Below, piece after piece: positions 9,331 through 17,981 of a DNA stretch of 64,000 nt; position 1 is the stretch's first letter; each line of letters opens with the position of its first letter. Made by a program: the position numbers and the translations under genes. Source of the DNA: Salinarchaeum laminariae (GTDB taxonomy: Archaea; Halobacteriota; Halobacteria; Halobacteriales; Salinarchaeaceae); assembly GCF_023204835.1 (NCBI RefSeq), contig NZ_CP096270.1, positions 1,054,001-1,118,000 on the forward strand, written 5' to 3'. Below the pieces are notes generated by a model. That model saw only the letters and a list, made by a program, of their open reading frames with translations, ran no database searches and was not told the origin of the DNA.

Positions 9331-9363
9331 GTCCGCCGCCGGAGCTACAGTTTTCGATCGCAC

Positions 9364-9540
9364 TTACTGCGTGACGACGTGCGTAATCGCCATCAACAGG
9401 AGCGTGCCGATGGCGAAGCGAACGAGCGAGAAGGCGACCACGTCGAGGAACTCCAGCCCGCGGAGTAGCATGTAGACGAACGCCGCCGAGAGCAGGAGGT
9501 TCATCACGAAGTGAACTCTGGGGTCGCCACGACTCTGCAT
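9364..9540 (-). CDS. Small membrane protein, 58 aa
   Basis: A 58-aa protein starting MQSRGDPRVHFVMN with two hydrophobic segments, LLLSAAFVYMLLRGLEFL and VVAFSLVRFAIGTLLLMAI. It is convergent with the zinc-ribbon gene (33-bp gap) and divergent from the next membrane protein gene. The pattern (short polar N-terminus, two helices, few loops) is common among haloarchaeal proteins of unknown function. The ATG at 9540 is preferred over the one at 9564, which adds an Arg-rich octapeptide. Confidence 0.55.
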   Translation of the reverse strand: MQSRGDPRVHFVMNLLLSAAFVYMLLRGLEFLDVVAFSLVRFAIGTLLLMAITHVVTQ

Positions 9541-9663
9541 GGCCGGCTCTGGGCGGCGGTGCATCTTAAGTCCCGGCGCTGGACCGACTCCGTCCGTCGT
9601 TCGACCCGCTGGATCGACACTCGTCGTTCACTGTTAACTTTCTGCACACCGAACGTACCGGGG

Positions 9664-9981
9664 ATGGAGCTCCGGAACAGCGACGGCAGCCCGATCGATC
9701 CGGTGCCGTTCCTGGTCGTCGCGCTGCTGGGAATCTGCGTCGCGATGGCGTGGGGGCCGCTCTACCTACTGAGCCACGGACTCGGCGAGCCGCTCGCGAT
9801 CGGGGTCTCGGGCGTTGTCGCGCTCGGAACGGTCGTGGTCGCGTTCCACCGGTTCGTCTGGACGGAGAATCCCGATCGTCGCGAGGAGGTGCCGGTCGGC
9901 GATCGGTTCCGGACGCTGCTCTACGCGATCGCCGCCGGGGTGCTCGTGCTCATGGCGTTGCTCGCGCTGCTCTACGTGTAG
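9664..9981 (+). CDS. Three-helix membrane protein, 105 aa
   Basis: A protein of unknown function. It has three clear membrane segments: VPFLVVALLGICVAMAWGPL, LAIGVSGVVALGTVVVAFHRF and LLYAIAAGVLVLMALLALLYV. The loop between helices 2 and 3 is charged (TENPDRREEVPVGDR). ATG 9664 follows a GGGG-containing leader; no strong Shine-Dalgarno motif is visible. Convergent with the CobW-type gene downstream. Confidence 0.6.
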   Translation: MELRNSDGSPIDPVPFLVVALLGICVAMAWGPLYLLSHGLGEPLAIGVSGVVALGTVVVAFHRFVWTENPDRREEVPVGDRFRTLLYAIAAGVLVLMALLALLYV

Positions 9982-10050
9982 AGATTGCACTGTCGTACGT
10001 GGTGAGCCCACGCCGCGAGACGTTGATCGGTCCCGTGGAACTGCCTGCCC

Positions 10051-11454
10051 TCACCGCGCTGGATCGAACCCCTCGGCGTCCCGGGGCGAGAACTCGATGC
10101 GCTCGTCGTCAGCCTCGCTGGCGGGGAGCCCGGCCGACTCGGCGGGATCGTCGTCGCCGAGCCACCCGTCCTCTGGATCCCACTCCTCGTCGGTGACGAG
10201 CGCGTCCTCCAACGCCGCGAAGATGGACTCTTCTGGCACGTCCCGACCGATGAACACCAGCTCGCTGCGCCGGTCGCCGTGGGGCTCCTCCCACCGTAGC
10301 TCGGGATTGTTCGACCGGTAGAGGTCGGCCTCGATATCGGGCAGGCTCGCGATCCAGGGGCCGACCCCCTCGACGCTCGCCGTCGGCCCGGCCTGACTGT
10401 AGAGTAGGGCGAGATCCTCCCGTCCGGCGGCCCAGAAGAGCCCTTTCGAGCGCACGACCGCCGGTGGCAGCTCCGAGAGCACGTCGAGAAGTCGGCCCGG
10501 GTGGAATGGTCGGCGGCGTCGGAACGAGACGGAGTCGACGCCGTAGACTGCTTCCGGATGTGCGTGACCGTGGTCGCTGTGGCCGTGGTCGCTGTGATCG
10601 TGGTCGTTATGATCGTGGTTAGTAGGGCCGTGATCACCGTGGTCGGCGCGGTGGTTGTGATCGCCGCGATCGCGGTCTCCGTGCCGGTGACCGCTTTGCT
10701 CCAGGCCGGCCCTCGCGTCGGAGTGCCCACCCACCGTAGCAGTCTCCTGCTCGGCGTAGTGTCCGGTCTCGAGGATCTGATCGAGAGCCACGTCTCCGTG
10801 GACCGTCCGATGGACTGGAGCGTCAGCGTTGAGCGCGCCCAGCAGCGCCTCGGCCGCTCCCACCTGCTCGTCGCTCAGACGATCGCATTTGTTCAGGAGG
10901 AGGACGTTCGCCGTCTCGATCTGCTCGATCACGAGGTCCGAGAGCGGCCGGTCGGTCGAGCCTGGCGCGGTCTCGCGTTGGACGCGCCCCTCGAGTCCGC
11001 CTTCGCCCTCGACGTCGCCGCCGAAGGTCTCCCAGAATCGGGGCGCGTCGACGACGGTCACCAGCGCGTCGAGGTCGTAGATCGCGGCGGCGCGGGAGTC
11101 CGTGACGAACAGCCGGCCGACGGGGCCGGGCTCCGAGATGCCCGAAGCCTCGACGACGAGCACGTCGAACGCCCGCTCCTCGGCCAGTCGCGCGACCTCG
11201 GTTTCGAGATCGTCCTGGAGCTCACAGCAGATGCAGCCGTTGGAGAGCTCCGCGACTCCGCCGTCGGCGGCGAGGTCCGAGCCCGCCGCGAGCAGGTCCG
11301 CGTCGACGTTGACGTCGCCCATGTCGTTGACGAGCACGGCGATCCGGCGATCGCCGGCGTGGGTCAGCAGGTGGTTCAACACGGTCGTCTTGCCGGCGCC
11401 CAGCGGTCCGGAGAGCACCGTCACCGGGATGGGGTCCCCGCCCTGCCCTGTCAT
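10051..11454 (-). CDS. CobW/COG0523 G3E-family GTPase, putative metal chaperone
   Basis: A 467-aa P-loop GTPase of the COG0523 group, which deliver Zn or other metals to target enzymes. Walker A is GPLGAGKT (residues 16-23), the CxCC metal site is SNGCICCELQ, then VEASGISEPGPV (switch region) and LLLNKCDRL (NKxD guanine specificity). A His/Asp-rich loop of about 45 residues around position 270 (HNHRADHGDHGPTNHDHND and similar) separates the GTPase domain from the C-terminal CobW_C domain (RRRPFHPGRL). The histidines are likely metal-binding. ATG 11454 is used because the nine upstream codons are not conserved-looking. No Zur-like operator was identified. Confidence 0.9.
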   Translation of the reverse strand: MTGQGGDPIPVTVLSGPLGAGKTTVLNHLLTHAGDRRIAVLVNDMGDVNVDADLLAAGSDLAADGGVAELSNGCICCELQDDLETEVARLAEERAFDVLVVEASGISEPGPVGRLFVTDSRAAAIYDLDALVTVVDAPRFWETFGGDVEGEGGLEGRVQRETAPGSTDRPLSDLVIEQIETANVLLLNKCDRLSDEQVGAAEALLGALNADAPVHRTVHGDVALDQILETGHYAEQETATVGGHSDARAGLEQSGHRHGDRDRGDHNHRADHGDHGPTNHDHNDHDHSDHGHSDHGHAHPEAVYGVDSVSFRRRRPFHPGRLLDVLSELPPAVVRSKGLFWAAGREDLALLYSQAGPTASVEGVGPWIASLPDIEADLYRSNNPELRWEEPHGDRRSELVFIGRDVPEESIFAALEDALVTDEEWDPEDGWLGDDDPAESAGLPASEADDERIEFSPRDAEGFDPAR

Positions 11455-11537
11455 CGTGGCCAGGGAACGGGCCGCGGGCACTTGAGCGTGTGGTGGGGTG
11501 CCCCACGCTTATGCGAATCCGCGCCGAGAACCCTGCT

Positions 11538-12236
11538 ATGGCTCGGAATCTGACGGGACGGATCGCGACGGGCGGGCTGATCGTGCTCGTCGGCGTGTTG
11601 CTCTTGCTCGCGACGACCGACGCACTCCCCGCCGACTCGATCTGGGACTGGGTCCCGGCGATCTTCGTGGTGCTCGGTCTCTGGGCGTTGCTCTCCAGTG
11701 GCTTCCGGAACCTCACCGGCCCGGTGATGGTGATCGCGATCGCCGGAACCTACCTCGCGCGGAACGTCGGCGTCATCGGCGACGAGGCGATCGGGACGTG
11801 GTGGCCGCTGTTCGTCGTGCTGTTCGGCGTCCTCCTGCTGATCGGGCGTCAGCGCAGAGGACACGGCCGCACGGCGACCGACGCGAACGACGAGTTGAAC
11901 GCGATCGCGCTCTTCGGCGGTGCGGACCGGCGACTCACGACCGACCGGTTCGTCGGCGGCGAGGTGATCGTCGCGTTCGGTGGCGCGGAGATCGATCTCC
12001 GCGACGCCGAGATCGATCAGCCGCCGGCGACGATCGAGGCAGTGGTCCTCTTCGGCGGTGCCGAGATCCGGGTGCCCGAGGAGTGGTCCGTCGACCTCGA
12101 CGTCTTGCCGCTGTTCGGGGGCGCCAGCGACGAGCGGTCGCGGCCCGCGGACGACGGCACTGCTCGCCGAAGCGAGAAATCCGACCTCGTCCTCACTGGC
12201 GTCGCACTGTTCGGCGGCGTCGAAGTGAGCGACTGA
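11538..12236 (+). CDS. LiaF-like membrane protein
   Basis: A 232-aa protein. The N-terminal half has four hydrophobic segments (GGLIVLVGVLLLLATTDAL, WVPAIFVVLGLWALL, VMVIAIAGTYL, WPLFVVLFGVLLLIG). The C-terminal half is a beta-helical domain with the repeated FGGA/FGGV block (ALFGGADRR, AFGGAEIDL, LFGGAEIRV, LFGGASDE, LFGGVEVS), the hallmark of LiaF/VraT-type (DUF2154) domains. In bacteria LiaF senses envelope stress; in archaea the role is untested. Five FGG repeats are visible. ATG 11538 is chosen for the short charged N-terminus MARNLTGR. Confidence 0.75.
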   Translation: MARNLTGRIATGGLIVLVGVLLLLATTDALPADSIWDWVPAIFVVLGLWALLSSGFRNLTGPVMVIAIAGTYLARNVGVIGDEAIGTWWPLFVVLFGVLLLIGRQRRGHGRTATDANDELNAIALFGGADRRLTTDRFVGGEVIVAFGGAEIDLRDAEIDQPPATIEAVVLFGGAEIRVPEEWSVDLDVLPLFGGASDERSRPADDGTARRSEKSDLVLTGVALFGGVEVSD

Positions 12237-12273
12237 GGGTCTACTCTGGTGCCGGCGTCGCCGTCTATGCCGG

Positions 12274-12867
12274 TCAGGACTCCGCCGCCACGAGCCGTTG
12301 TTGTACGTGCTCGAAGAGTGCGGCTCTGCTTCGCTCGATGGGGAACTCCGCGTAGGTCGTGAGTCTGCGGGTCTGTACCCCCAGAATCGTCGAAACGAGA
12401 AGCTCTGCCTCGAGTTCCACGTCGACGTCGCGGATTGCGCCGCTCTCGACGCCCCGTTCGATGATCGAGGCGACGCGATCCGTGAGCATTCGGTCGATCT
12501 CGGTGTAGCGTTCGCGATAGACGTCCGTGTGGGGGACCTGTCCGCGCAGCTCGAGGAGTGCGATCTGGACGCGGTAGCGCTCCTCGTCGATCGTTTCGGG
12601 GACGGTGGCGTCGATCAGCATCTCGAGCTGTTCGAGTGGCTCGTGATCCTGAAGATCGATTTCAGCCATGAACTCCTCGAGGGCGTACTCGAGGAAATCG
12701 GCGAGCAATGCTTCCTTGTCCTCGTAATGGTAGTACAGCAGCGACTTGCTCTTCTCGAACTCGTCGGCGATCGCCTGAATCGTCAGATCGCCGTACCCCT
12801 GCTCGTGCAAGGCGTCGTACGTCGCCTCCATGATTGCCCGTTTCGTCGGGCTGACATCGTCAGTCAT
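12274..12867 (-). CDS. TetR/AcrR family transcriptional regulator
   Basis: A 197-aa one-component regulator. The N-terminal helix-turn-helix is typical: AIMEATYDALHEQGYGDLT, IQAIADEFEKSKSLLYYHY, then EDKEALLADFLEYAL. The rest is the all-helical ligand-binding and dimerisation domain. It probably represses nearby genes: palindromes related to TGACTGAACGTTCAGTCA occur just downstream of a TATA box at 13,067-13,084 and around the promoter of the 13,550-14,314 gene. No copy lies directly before its own start, so autoregulation is not obvious. The ATG at 12867 is preferred; the upstream in-frame extension is Arg/Pro-rich noise. Confidence 0.88.
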   Translation of the reverse strand: MTDDVSPTKRAIMEATYDALHEQGYGDLTIQAIADEFEKSKSLLYYHYEDKEALLADFLEYALEEFMAEIDLQDHEPLEQLEMLIDATVPETIDEERYRVQIALLELRGQVPHTDVYRERYTEIDRMLTDRVASIIERGVESGAIRDVDVELEAELLVSTILGVQTRRLTTYAEFPIERSRAALFEHVQQRLVAAES

Positions 12868-13056
12868 CGCGTGTACGCTCCTGAAATCAATCGTTGCACT
12901 GGGGGTACTTCTCCCTGGCGGCGTGCGTCGCGTGGCTCGCCCGGCGTGCTGTCGCCGTCGCGGTTCGGTACACCGCGTCCGGGCAGGGGTATCCGTCGGC
13001 GGGTCGATAGGACGGCGACTGCAGCCGGCGGCCACGCGAGGGACTGGGTCCGCATC

Positions 13057-13084
13057 ATTTAAATATTTACTGAACGTTTAGTCA
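13057..13084 (+). promoter_or_regulatory. TATA box with overlapping TetR-type operator
   Basis: ATTTAAATATTTA (13057-13069) is a strong archaeal TATA-like element. It runs straight into the imperfect palindrome TTACTGAACGTTTAGTCA (13067-13084), centred on AACGTT. An ideal version would be TGACTGAACGTTCAGTCA. Binding there would cover the region just after TATA and block transcription of the small membrane protein gene at 13126. The likely ligand is the TetR-family protein encoded 200 bp to the left. Confidence 0.6.
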
Positions 13085-13087
13085 GCC

Positions 13088-13129
13088 ATGCTCGGCGATC
13101 AGATCCGACACACTGGTGAGTTACGATGA
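13088..13129 (+). other. Possible 13-codon leader ORF overlapping the next start
   Basis: The frame MLGDQIRHTGELR begins three bases after the operator palindrome and stops at TGA 13127-13129, which overlaps the ATG of the next gene (ATGA). It sits where a leaderless transcript would begin, about 27 bases after the TATA box. It may be a coupled leader peptide or chance. Confidence 0.25.
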
Positions 13130-13380
13130 GCGAGGCGTCCGCATCGGCGGGGGGTTCGCTCTCCGACTGGAACGAGGACGGGCGGCTGTTCTTCGTCGTC
13201 GGTATCGTCACGGCGCTGGCAGCGTGGCTGTTTCTTCCCCTCGCAGGGCTCGTCAGCGTCTACTGTGGTCTCGGACTCTGGACCAGATACGATCGCACCG
13301 TGGCAGGCGTGGGTATCGCCGGTGTCGGCGGGCTCAGCGTGGTAATGTGGGTCGCGGTCCTCGTCGCCGTCGGACTGTAG
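13126..13380 (+). CDS. Small membrane protein, 84 aa, in the TetR locus
   Basis: An 84-aa protein with a polar start (MSEASASAGGSLSDWNEDGR) and two or three hydrophobic segments (LFFVVGIVTALAAWLFLPLAGLV shortened here to its core, then GVGIAGVGGLSVVMWVAVLV). GGTGAG at 13115-13120 is a plausible ribosome binding site just before the ATG. A 13-codon frame beginning at 13088 ends in an ATGA overlap with this start and may be a translated leader. The promoter carries a TetR-type palindrome. Function unknown; possibly related to membrane or solvent stress, by analogy with many TetR targets. Confidence 0.6.
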   Translation: MSEASASAGGSLSDWNEDGRLFFVVGIVTALAAWLFLPLAGLVSVYCGLGLWTRYDRTVAGVGIAGVGGLSVVMWVAVLVAVGL

Positions 13381-13549
13381 GGGTCGCTCGAGGCCGTTCG
13401 GGCCCGCTGTCCCACGCGTTCTTCGCCGACCTGCTCCCCCTGTTCTGCAGTCGATATCTCGGTTCCTCCGTACCCGGTCGCTGCTACGGTCTTGCCACGG
13501 TGCCGTTCCTCCTCAGGATCGATTCAGACGATGCGACGCCACGTCCCAG

Positions 13550-14314
13550 TCAGCTATCGACGACCTCCAGTGCGGAATCTCCACTCGCCAGCCGCTCCAG
13601 TTCGTCGACGACTCTCTCCGGGTCCCCGACGACGCCGGACAGGTCCTCGACCAGCGAAGATCGCGACGGCGGCGTCGTGGCTGTACCGGCCCCGGTGCCC
13701 GCGGGCGTCCGGATCGGAACCGCCGCACCGATCGATCTGGCGACGTCGGCGACCGTCGCCCCGGCCGATCGATCCAGACCGGCGACGATCGCGCCGATGC
13801 GACCAGCGGCCCCGATCAGCGGTGCGATCGGCGCCGGATCCGCGGCCTCGTTCGACCGCTCCCACAGCTCGTAGCAGCGGGTGGAGCCACCGGAGAGCGC
13901 GGCGTGGCATCGTCGGGCGGCCCCAGCTGACGACGTACTTCCGGCGACGCGGGCGAACGCAGCCGCCTGGAGCCAGTCGCCGTCGATGATCGCCGCCACC
14001 TCGTCGTCAGCGTACGGCGAGTCCCGCGCGGGGTCCGCGAGCGGGGCGCTGGCGACTGGAATCGCGTGGAGGTACTGGTGGAGCGCCGCGAACTCGACGG
14101 CCACGGCGGCCTCCATCGCGCCGTCGGCCCCTCGCTCTGCCGCTCCCCGCTCGTCGGGATCCGCCCGCGCGAAACACAGCAGCATCTCGCCGGGCGCGGT
14201 CGAGGGCACCGAATCTGTCACGACGCTCGACAGCCGATCCGGCACGGCCGATCGCTGCCGGAGCTCGTCGCGGACGCGGCCGCCGAGTCGCGCGGAGGGG
14301 TGGTCGCCGTCCAT
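13550..14314 (-). CDS. Divergent polyprenyl-synthetase-like protein, likely TetR-regulated
   Basis: A 254-aa, Ala-rich, all-helical protein. The arrangement AAVAVEFAALHQYLHAIP followed 35 residues later by DDEVAAIIDGDWLQAAAFARVA matches the spacing of the first aspartate-rich helix and the 'GD-x-L-x-x-x-A-F' helix of isoprenoid synthases. The DDxxD motifs themselves are absent (HQYLH occupies the first site). It may be a non-catalytic homologue or a distant relative; this call is tentative. The promoter region contains two matches to the TetR operator. ATG 14314 gives MDGDHPSARLGG; a longer frame continues upstream without coding character. Confidence 0.5.
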   Translation of the reverse strand: MDGDHPSARLGGRVRDELRQRSAVPDRLSSVVTDSVPSTAPGEMLLCFARADPDERGAAERGADGAMEAAVAVEFAALHQYLHAIPVASAPLADPARDSPYADDEVAAIIDGDWLQAAAFARVAGSTSSAGAARRCHAALSGGSTRCYELWERSNEAADPAPIAPLIGAAGRIGAIVAGLDRSAGATVADVARSIGAAVPIRTPAGTGAGTATTPPSRSSLVEDLSGVVGDPERVVDELERLASGDSALEVVDS

Positions 14315-14327
14315 GGGTACGGGGCTA

Positions 14328-14397
14328 TGACTGAACGAATGTTCAGCGTTACTGCGTACCACCAACTGCGGACGCGGCCCTAATAAGCGTTCAGTCA
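14328..14397 (-). promoter_or_regulatory. TetR-type operators around the promoter of the 14,314 gene
   Basis: Reading towards the gene on the minus strand, the half-site TGACTGAACG (14397-14388) lies directly upstream of a TATA-like CTTATTA (14387-14381). The perfect inverted repeat CTGAAC-ATTC-GTTCAG (14346-14331), extended to CGTTCAGTCA, lies about 40 bases further on, just after the expected transcription start. Both match the palindrome at 13,067-13,084, tying this gene and the 13,126 gene to one regulator. Confidence 0.6.
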
Positions 14398-14556
14398 CGG
14401 GGAAACCGCCGGTTCTGGTGTGGATTGTGCGTTCCAGAACGGGCGATCGCCCTGGCCGAATCACCGCACGGATCGGTTCCAGTTGGCGGTGATGGACACA
14501 CTGTCGCCGAGGAAAACGAGCGCTTCGGTCGATCGGATTGGCTGCAGGCGGCCGTG

Positions 14557-16425
14557 CTACTCCAGTGCGTCCCGTCGGAGCTCGAACGCGGCGACCGGCA
14601 CCTCGAGGTCGTGCTCGACGAGGACCGCAGGGTCGATCTCGCCGACGACGCCCGCAACGTCTCCGTCGATCACTACGTCGGCCACACGACCGTCGAGGAA
14701 GCTGGGATGGTCCGTTGCCGGCGTCTCCAGATCGACGTCGAACGCCGACGCCAGCGCCTGGAGCCGGCCGCGTGCGTCCTCGTAGGAGGCGTCGTGGTTC
14801 GCGACGACGGCTGCGACCGAGCGGGACTCCGCGACGCTGGTCGGCTCGCTGGGATCGACCTCCGCAACGAAACCGACCTCCGCGAGGTTCTGGGGGTACT
14901 CCCGGTGGGTGTTCCCCTCGAGCACCTGCAGCAGGGATGGAAGCGCCCACGTCCGCAGGATGGTGTAGTCCTCGCTGTAGGCTGTCGCGATCGTCGGCGC
15001 GGGCGCGAACCCGACCGCGTCGTCGGGCACGTCGCGATTTGCGTGCTCGCCGCTCCGCGCCTCGATCTCGACCGAGCCGCCGGCCTCGAGATCGACGCCG
15101 TCGACGGAGTCGGCCTCGGGGATGGGTAGCCCCATCCGCTCGAACGTCTCGGCCTCGTTCGTCATGTGGAAGTTCAGCATGTCCTCGAAGCCGATGCCGA
15201 CGAGCGTGTCCCGCACCGCTCGCTCGTGCCGGGAGCGCTCGTGACGCCCCCCGAGCGTCGAGACGTCGGGGTAGCTGGGCTCGAGTTCGTTGAATCCGAA
15301 CGCGCGTCCGACGTCGTCGATGAGGTCCTGCGGGTGCAGTACGTCGACGCGGTAGGCCGGAACGCCGACCTCGTAACCGACCGCGACGTCGCCGTCCTCG
15401 CCGACGTCGCCGCCCTCGATCTCGACCTGCCGCGCGTCGAGTCCCGACCGCTCCAGCAGATCGAGCACCTCCCGTGGATCGAAGTCGACGCCGATGACGG
15501 ACTCGACCCGGTCGTGGGCGACGGTTTTCGTATCGAGCGCGAGATCGGGCCGCTGGATCGTCGAGCCGGCGTAGTCGCCGCCCGCATCCTCCGCGTACTC
15601 GACGTCGACGGCCTCGATCGTCGCGCCGCGAGCGTCCATCGCGTAACAGAGGATCGCCAGCATGCGGTCGATCGTCCACTGGTCGGTGCCGGTCATCTCG
15701 ACGAAGAGGTTCCGGGAGTTCGCGGTCACCTCCGTCCGCCGGCCGTTGATCACTGGTGGGAAGGAGAAGAGGCCCAGGTCGTCGTAGATCGCCGGCATAC
15801 GTTCATACTCCGCGACGAGGTCGGCGTACTCGCTGGCCATGTGGTGGGAGGAAAGCGCTTCGCCGGGGGTCATCTCCGCGTCACCTTCCAGTGGCACGAA
15901 CGTGTCGCCATCGCGGTCGATTCCGGTGTACTGGACGGTCTTGGTGGGCTCGGAGGTGTCGTCGGTCGCCGCTGCGCCGCCCTTGAGCATCGTCAGGTCG
16001 TGGACGCCGATGGCACCCTTCGCGCGGCCCCGTCCCATCGTCGCGTGGAGCTTCTCCTGGAGCTGGATCAGCGAGTCCAGCGCGTCCCGATCGAGGTTGA
16101 CGTCCCGCAGGACGGCGCCCGTGACGTAGGGGCGTTCCTCGGGCACGTCGGCGTCGACCTCGATGGTCCAGTCGGGATCGTTGACGGACGGAACGTGGGC
16201 GCCGCGGTCGTCGCCGAGCTGGTAGCGAAGCGAGCGAGCGATCCCCTCGACGGAGAGACGGTCGAGCCGATCCGGCGCGAACTCGAGTTCGAGCTCGCCG
16301 TCCTCGGTCTTCCCTTCGAGTTCGAGGCCGAGGGCGAACAGGTCGTCGATCAGTTCGTCCTCGGGTTTCTCTGGTTGGCTGGCGAGGGTCCGCAGTTCGT
16401 CGGGATCGATCTCGACGACGGGCAT
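14557..16425 (-). CDS. pheT: Phenylalanyl-tRNA synthetase beta subunit
   Basis: A 622-aa beta subunit of the (alpha-beta)2 enzyme that charges tRNA-Phe. The N-terminus MPVVEIDPDELRTL and the B1/B3-B4 editing region (GRGRAKGAIGVHDL) are present. They are followed by the B5 domain (FDPREVLDLLERSGL) and the catalytic-like module with FGFNELEPSYP and LVGIGFEDMLNFH. The start is 1 nt inside the pheS stop (TGATG). A full-strength ribosome binding site GGAGGTGATC (16440-16431) sits five bases before the ATG, inside the end of pheS. The protein is somewhat longer than bacterial-independent archaeal PheT, with acidic insertions usual for halophiles. Confidence 0.95.
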   Translation of the reverse strand: MPVVEIDPDELRTLASQPEKPEDELIDDLFALGLELEGKTEDGELELEFAPDRLDRLSVEGIARSLRYQLGDDRGAHVPSVNDPDWTIEVDADVPEERPYVTGAVLRDVNLDRDALDSLIQLQEKLHATMGRGRAKGAIGVHDLTMLKGGAAATDDTSEPTKTVQYTGIDRDGDTFVPLEGDAEMTPGEALSSHHMASEYADLVAEYERMPAIYDDLGLFSFPPVINGRRTEVTANSRNLFVEMTGTDQWTIDRMLAILCYAMDARGATIEAVDVEYAEDAGGDYAGSTIQRPDLALDTKTVAHDRVESVIGVDFDPREVLDLLERSGLDARQVEIEGGDVGEDGDVAVGYEVGVPAYRVDVLHPQDLIDDVGRAFGFNELEPSYPDVSTLGGRHERSRHERAVRDTLVGIGFEDMLNFHMTNEAETFERMGLPIPEADSVDGVDLEAGGSVEIEARSGEHANRDVPDDAVGFAPAPTIATAYSEDYTILRTWALPSLLQVLEGNTHREYPQNLAEVGFVAEVDPSEPTSVAESRSVAAVVANHDASYEDARGRLQALASAFDVDLETPATDHPSFLDGRVADVVIDGDVAGVVGEIDPAVLVEHDLEVPVAAFELRRDALE

Positions 16426-17981
16426 CAGTAGATCACCTCCGCGTTCCGCAGGAAGTCCAGATCGGTTAGCGTGCCGTGGATGTCGCGGATGTCCTCCGCG
16501 CCGGTCACGAGCATCGCGAGTCGTTCCCCTGCCAGCCCCCAGGCCATCACGTCACAGTCGACGCCGAGCGGCTCGAGCATCTCCTCGCGGAAGATCCCGG
16601 AGTTGCCGATCTCGATCAGCTCGCCGGTCTCGGGGTGTTCCCCGAACAGCTCGAAGCTGGGCTCCGTGTAGGGGTTGTAGTGGGGTTTGAACTGCACGTC
16701 CGTGATCCCGAACTGGGCGTAGAACTCCTCGAACGTGCCCATGAGGTCGCGGGCGGAGAGCTCCTCGGCCATCACCCAGCCCTCGATCTGGAAGAACTCC
16801 AGCAGGTGCGTCGCGTCGAGCGTGTCGTTGCGGTAGCCCTTCTCGACGCTGAAGAACCGCTGGGGCGGTTCGAGATCGCCCATGGCTTCGCCGGCGAGGT
16901 GGCGAGCGGTGAGCGACGTGGTGTGCCCGCGCAGCGCGAGCGCCTCCGCGAACTCCTCGTCCCAGGGCGAGTGGTAGCCGTCGCCGTCCTGGCCGACGCC
17001 CTCGCGGTGGGCGCGTTCGACCCGCTCGACGAGCTCGTCGGGGAGGGAGTCGATCTCACTGGGCGTCTCCATCGCGAAGCGGTCCCAGTGCGTCCGCGCC
17101 GGGTGGTCCTGGGGCATGAACAGCGCGTCGTTGATCCAGAAGTCCGCGTCGACGTGGGGCCCCTCCATCTCGGAGAAGCCCATCCCGACGAGCACGTCCT
17201 TGACCCGCTCGACGGTCTGTCGGAGGACGTGGGTCCTCCCTGCGGCGGGCGTCTCGGCGTCAGCCTCGACGCTGTACTCCGCGAACTCCGCCGACTCCCA
17301 GTCGCCACTCGTGAGGAGCTCTGGCGTGACCTGCCCGACCGTCTGGGCCTCCTCGACACCCATCATGAGCGCGTCGACGCCGTCGTCGGTGAGGAGCACG
17401 GTGCGGTCGGTCGTCTCGGAGCGCTCGATCAGCCCGCGGCGTTCGAGGTCGTCGAGCGTGTCGGCGCCGACGTCGAGGTCGTCGGGAGCGACGGTGGTAT
17501 CGTCCTCCTCGCCCTCGGTCGCGTCGAGTGCGTCTGCGACCGCGGAGAGTGCGAGTGCCTCCTCGTCGGCGTCGGGATCTGCGTCGGGATCGGCGCTGAC
17601 TGCACCGTCGTCGATCGACCCGTAGCCTTTCCGTGCGAAGTTCGCGAGCGCGATGTCGACGGCGTTTCCATCGAGTCCCGCGGCGCCGATGACCTCGCCG
17701 AGTGAGACGGGGTCCGACGCCGCCCCGGCGTCGATGGCGGCGCGGTAGAGCGCCACCTCGGGCAGGCCGTCCTCGAGATACGTCTCGCCCTCGGCGGTCG
17801 TGGCGACGCGCTCGTGCTCGACGGCCTCGACTGTGACGAGGCCGGCCTCTTCGAGCGCGAACGCCGCGCCCGTCACCGTCTCGGGAGCGAGATCGGTGTC
17901 CTCGGCGAGCTGGTCTGTGGTCTGTGCGTCGTTCGCGCTCGCGGCGTTCAGAACCGCGACCTGTGCTGCTGGAAGTTCCAT
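16425..17981 (-). CDS. pheS: Phenylalanyl-tRNA synthetase alpha subunit
   Basis: A 518-aa catalytic alpha subunit. The N-terminal 220 residues form winged-helix tRNA-binding repeats (AQVAVLNAASANDAQTTDQL, LTDDGVDALMMGVEEAQTVG) with an acidic linker. The class II core follows: MGFSEMEGPHVDADFWINDA (motif 1 region), DHPARTHWD, HTTSLTARHLAG, FFSVEKGYRNDTLDATH (motif 2) and EIGNSGIFREEMLEPLG (motif 3). It is first in the pheST operon. ATG 17981 starts MELPAAQV; the upstream extension is Arg/Pro-rich noise. Confidence 0.95.
   Translation of the reverse strand: MELPAAQVAVLNAASANDAQTTDQLAEDTDLAPETVTGAAFALEEAGLVTVEAVEHERVATTAEGETYLEDGLPEVALYRAAIDAGAASDPVSLGEVIGAAGLDGNAVDIALANFARKGYGSIDDGAVSADPDADPDADEEALALSAVADALDATEGEEDDTTVAPDDLDVGADTLDDLERRGLIERSETTDRTVLLTDDGVDALMMGVEEAQTVGQVTPELLTSGDWESAEFAEYSVEADAETPAAGRTHVLRQTVERVKDVLVGMGFSEMEGPHVDADFWINDALFMPQDHPARTHWDRFAMETPSEIDSLPDELVERVERAHREGVGQDGDGYHSPWDEEFAEALALRGHTTSLTARHLAGEAMGDLEPPQRFFSVEKGYRNDTLDATHLLEFFQIEGWVMAEELSARDLMGTFEEFYAQFGITDVQFKPHYNPYTEPSFELFGEHPETGELIEIGNSGIFREEMLEPLGVDCDVMAWGLAGERLAMLVTGAEDIRDIHGTLTDLDFLRNAEVIY

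Noticed and set aside
10560-10730. Repetitive GTGGTCGCTGTG-type sequence that might look like a tandem repeat locus
   Set aside because: It encodes the His/Asp-rich loop of the CobW-type protein on the minus strand.
14315-15679. Long upstream extension of the 13,550-14,314 frame (to 709 codons)
   Set aside because: The extra part is Arg/Gly-rich shadow antiparallel or out of phase to pheT; the promoter and operators lie at 14,328-14,397.
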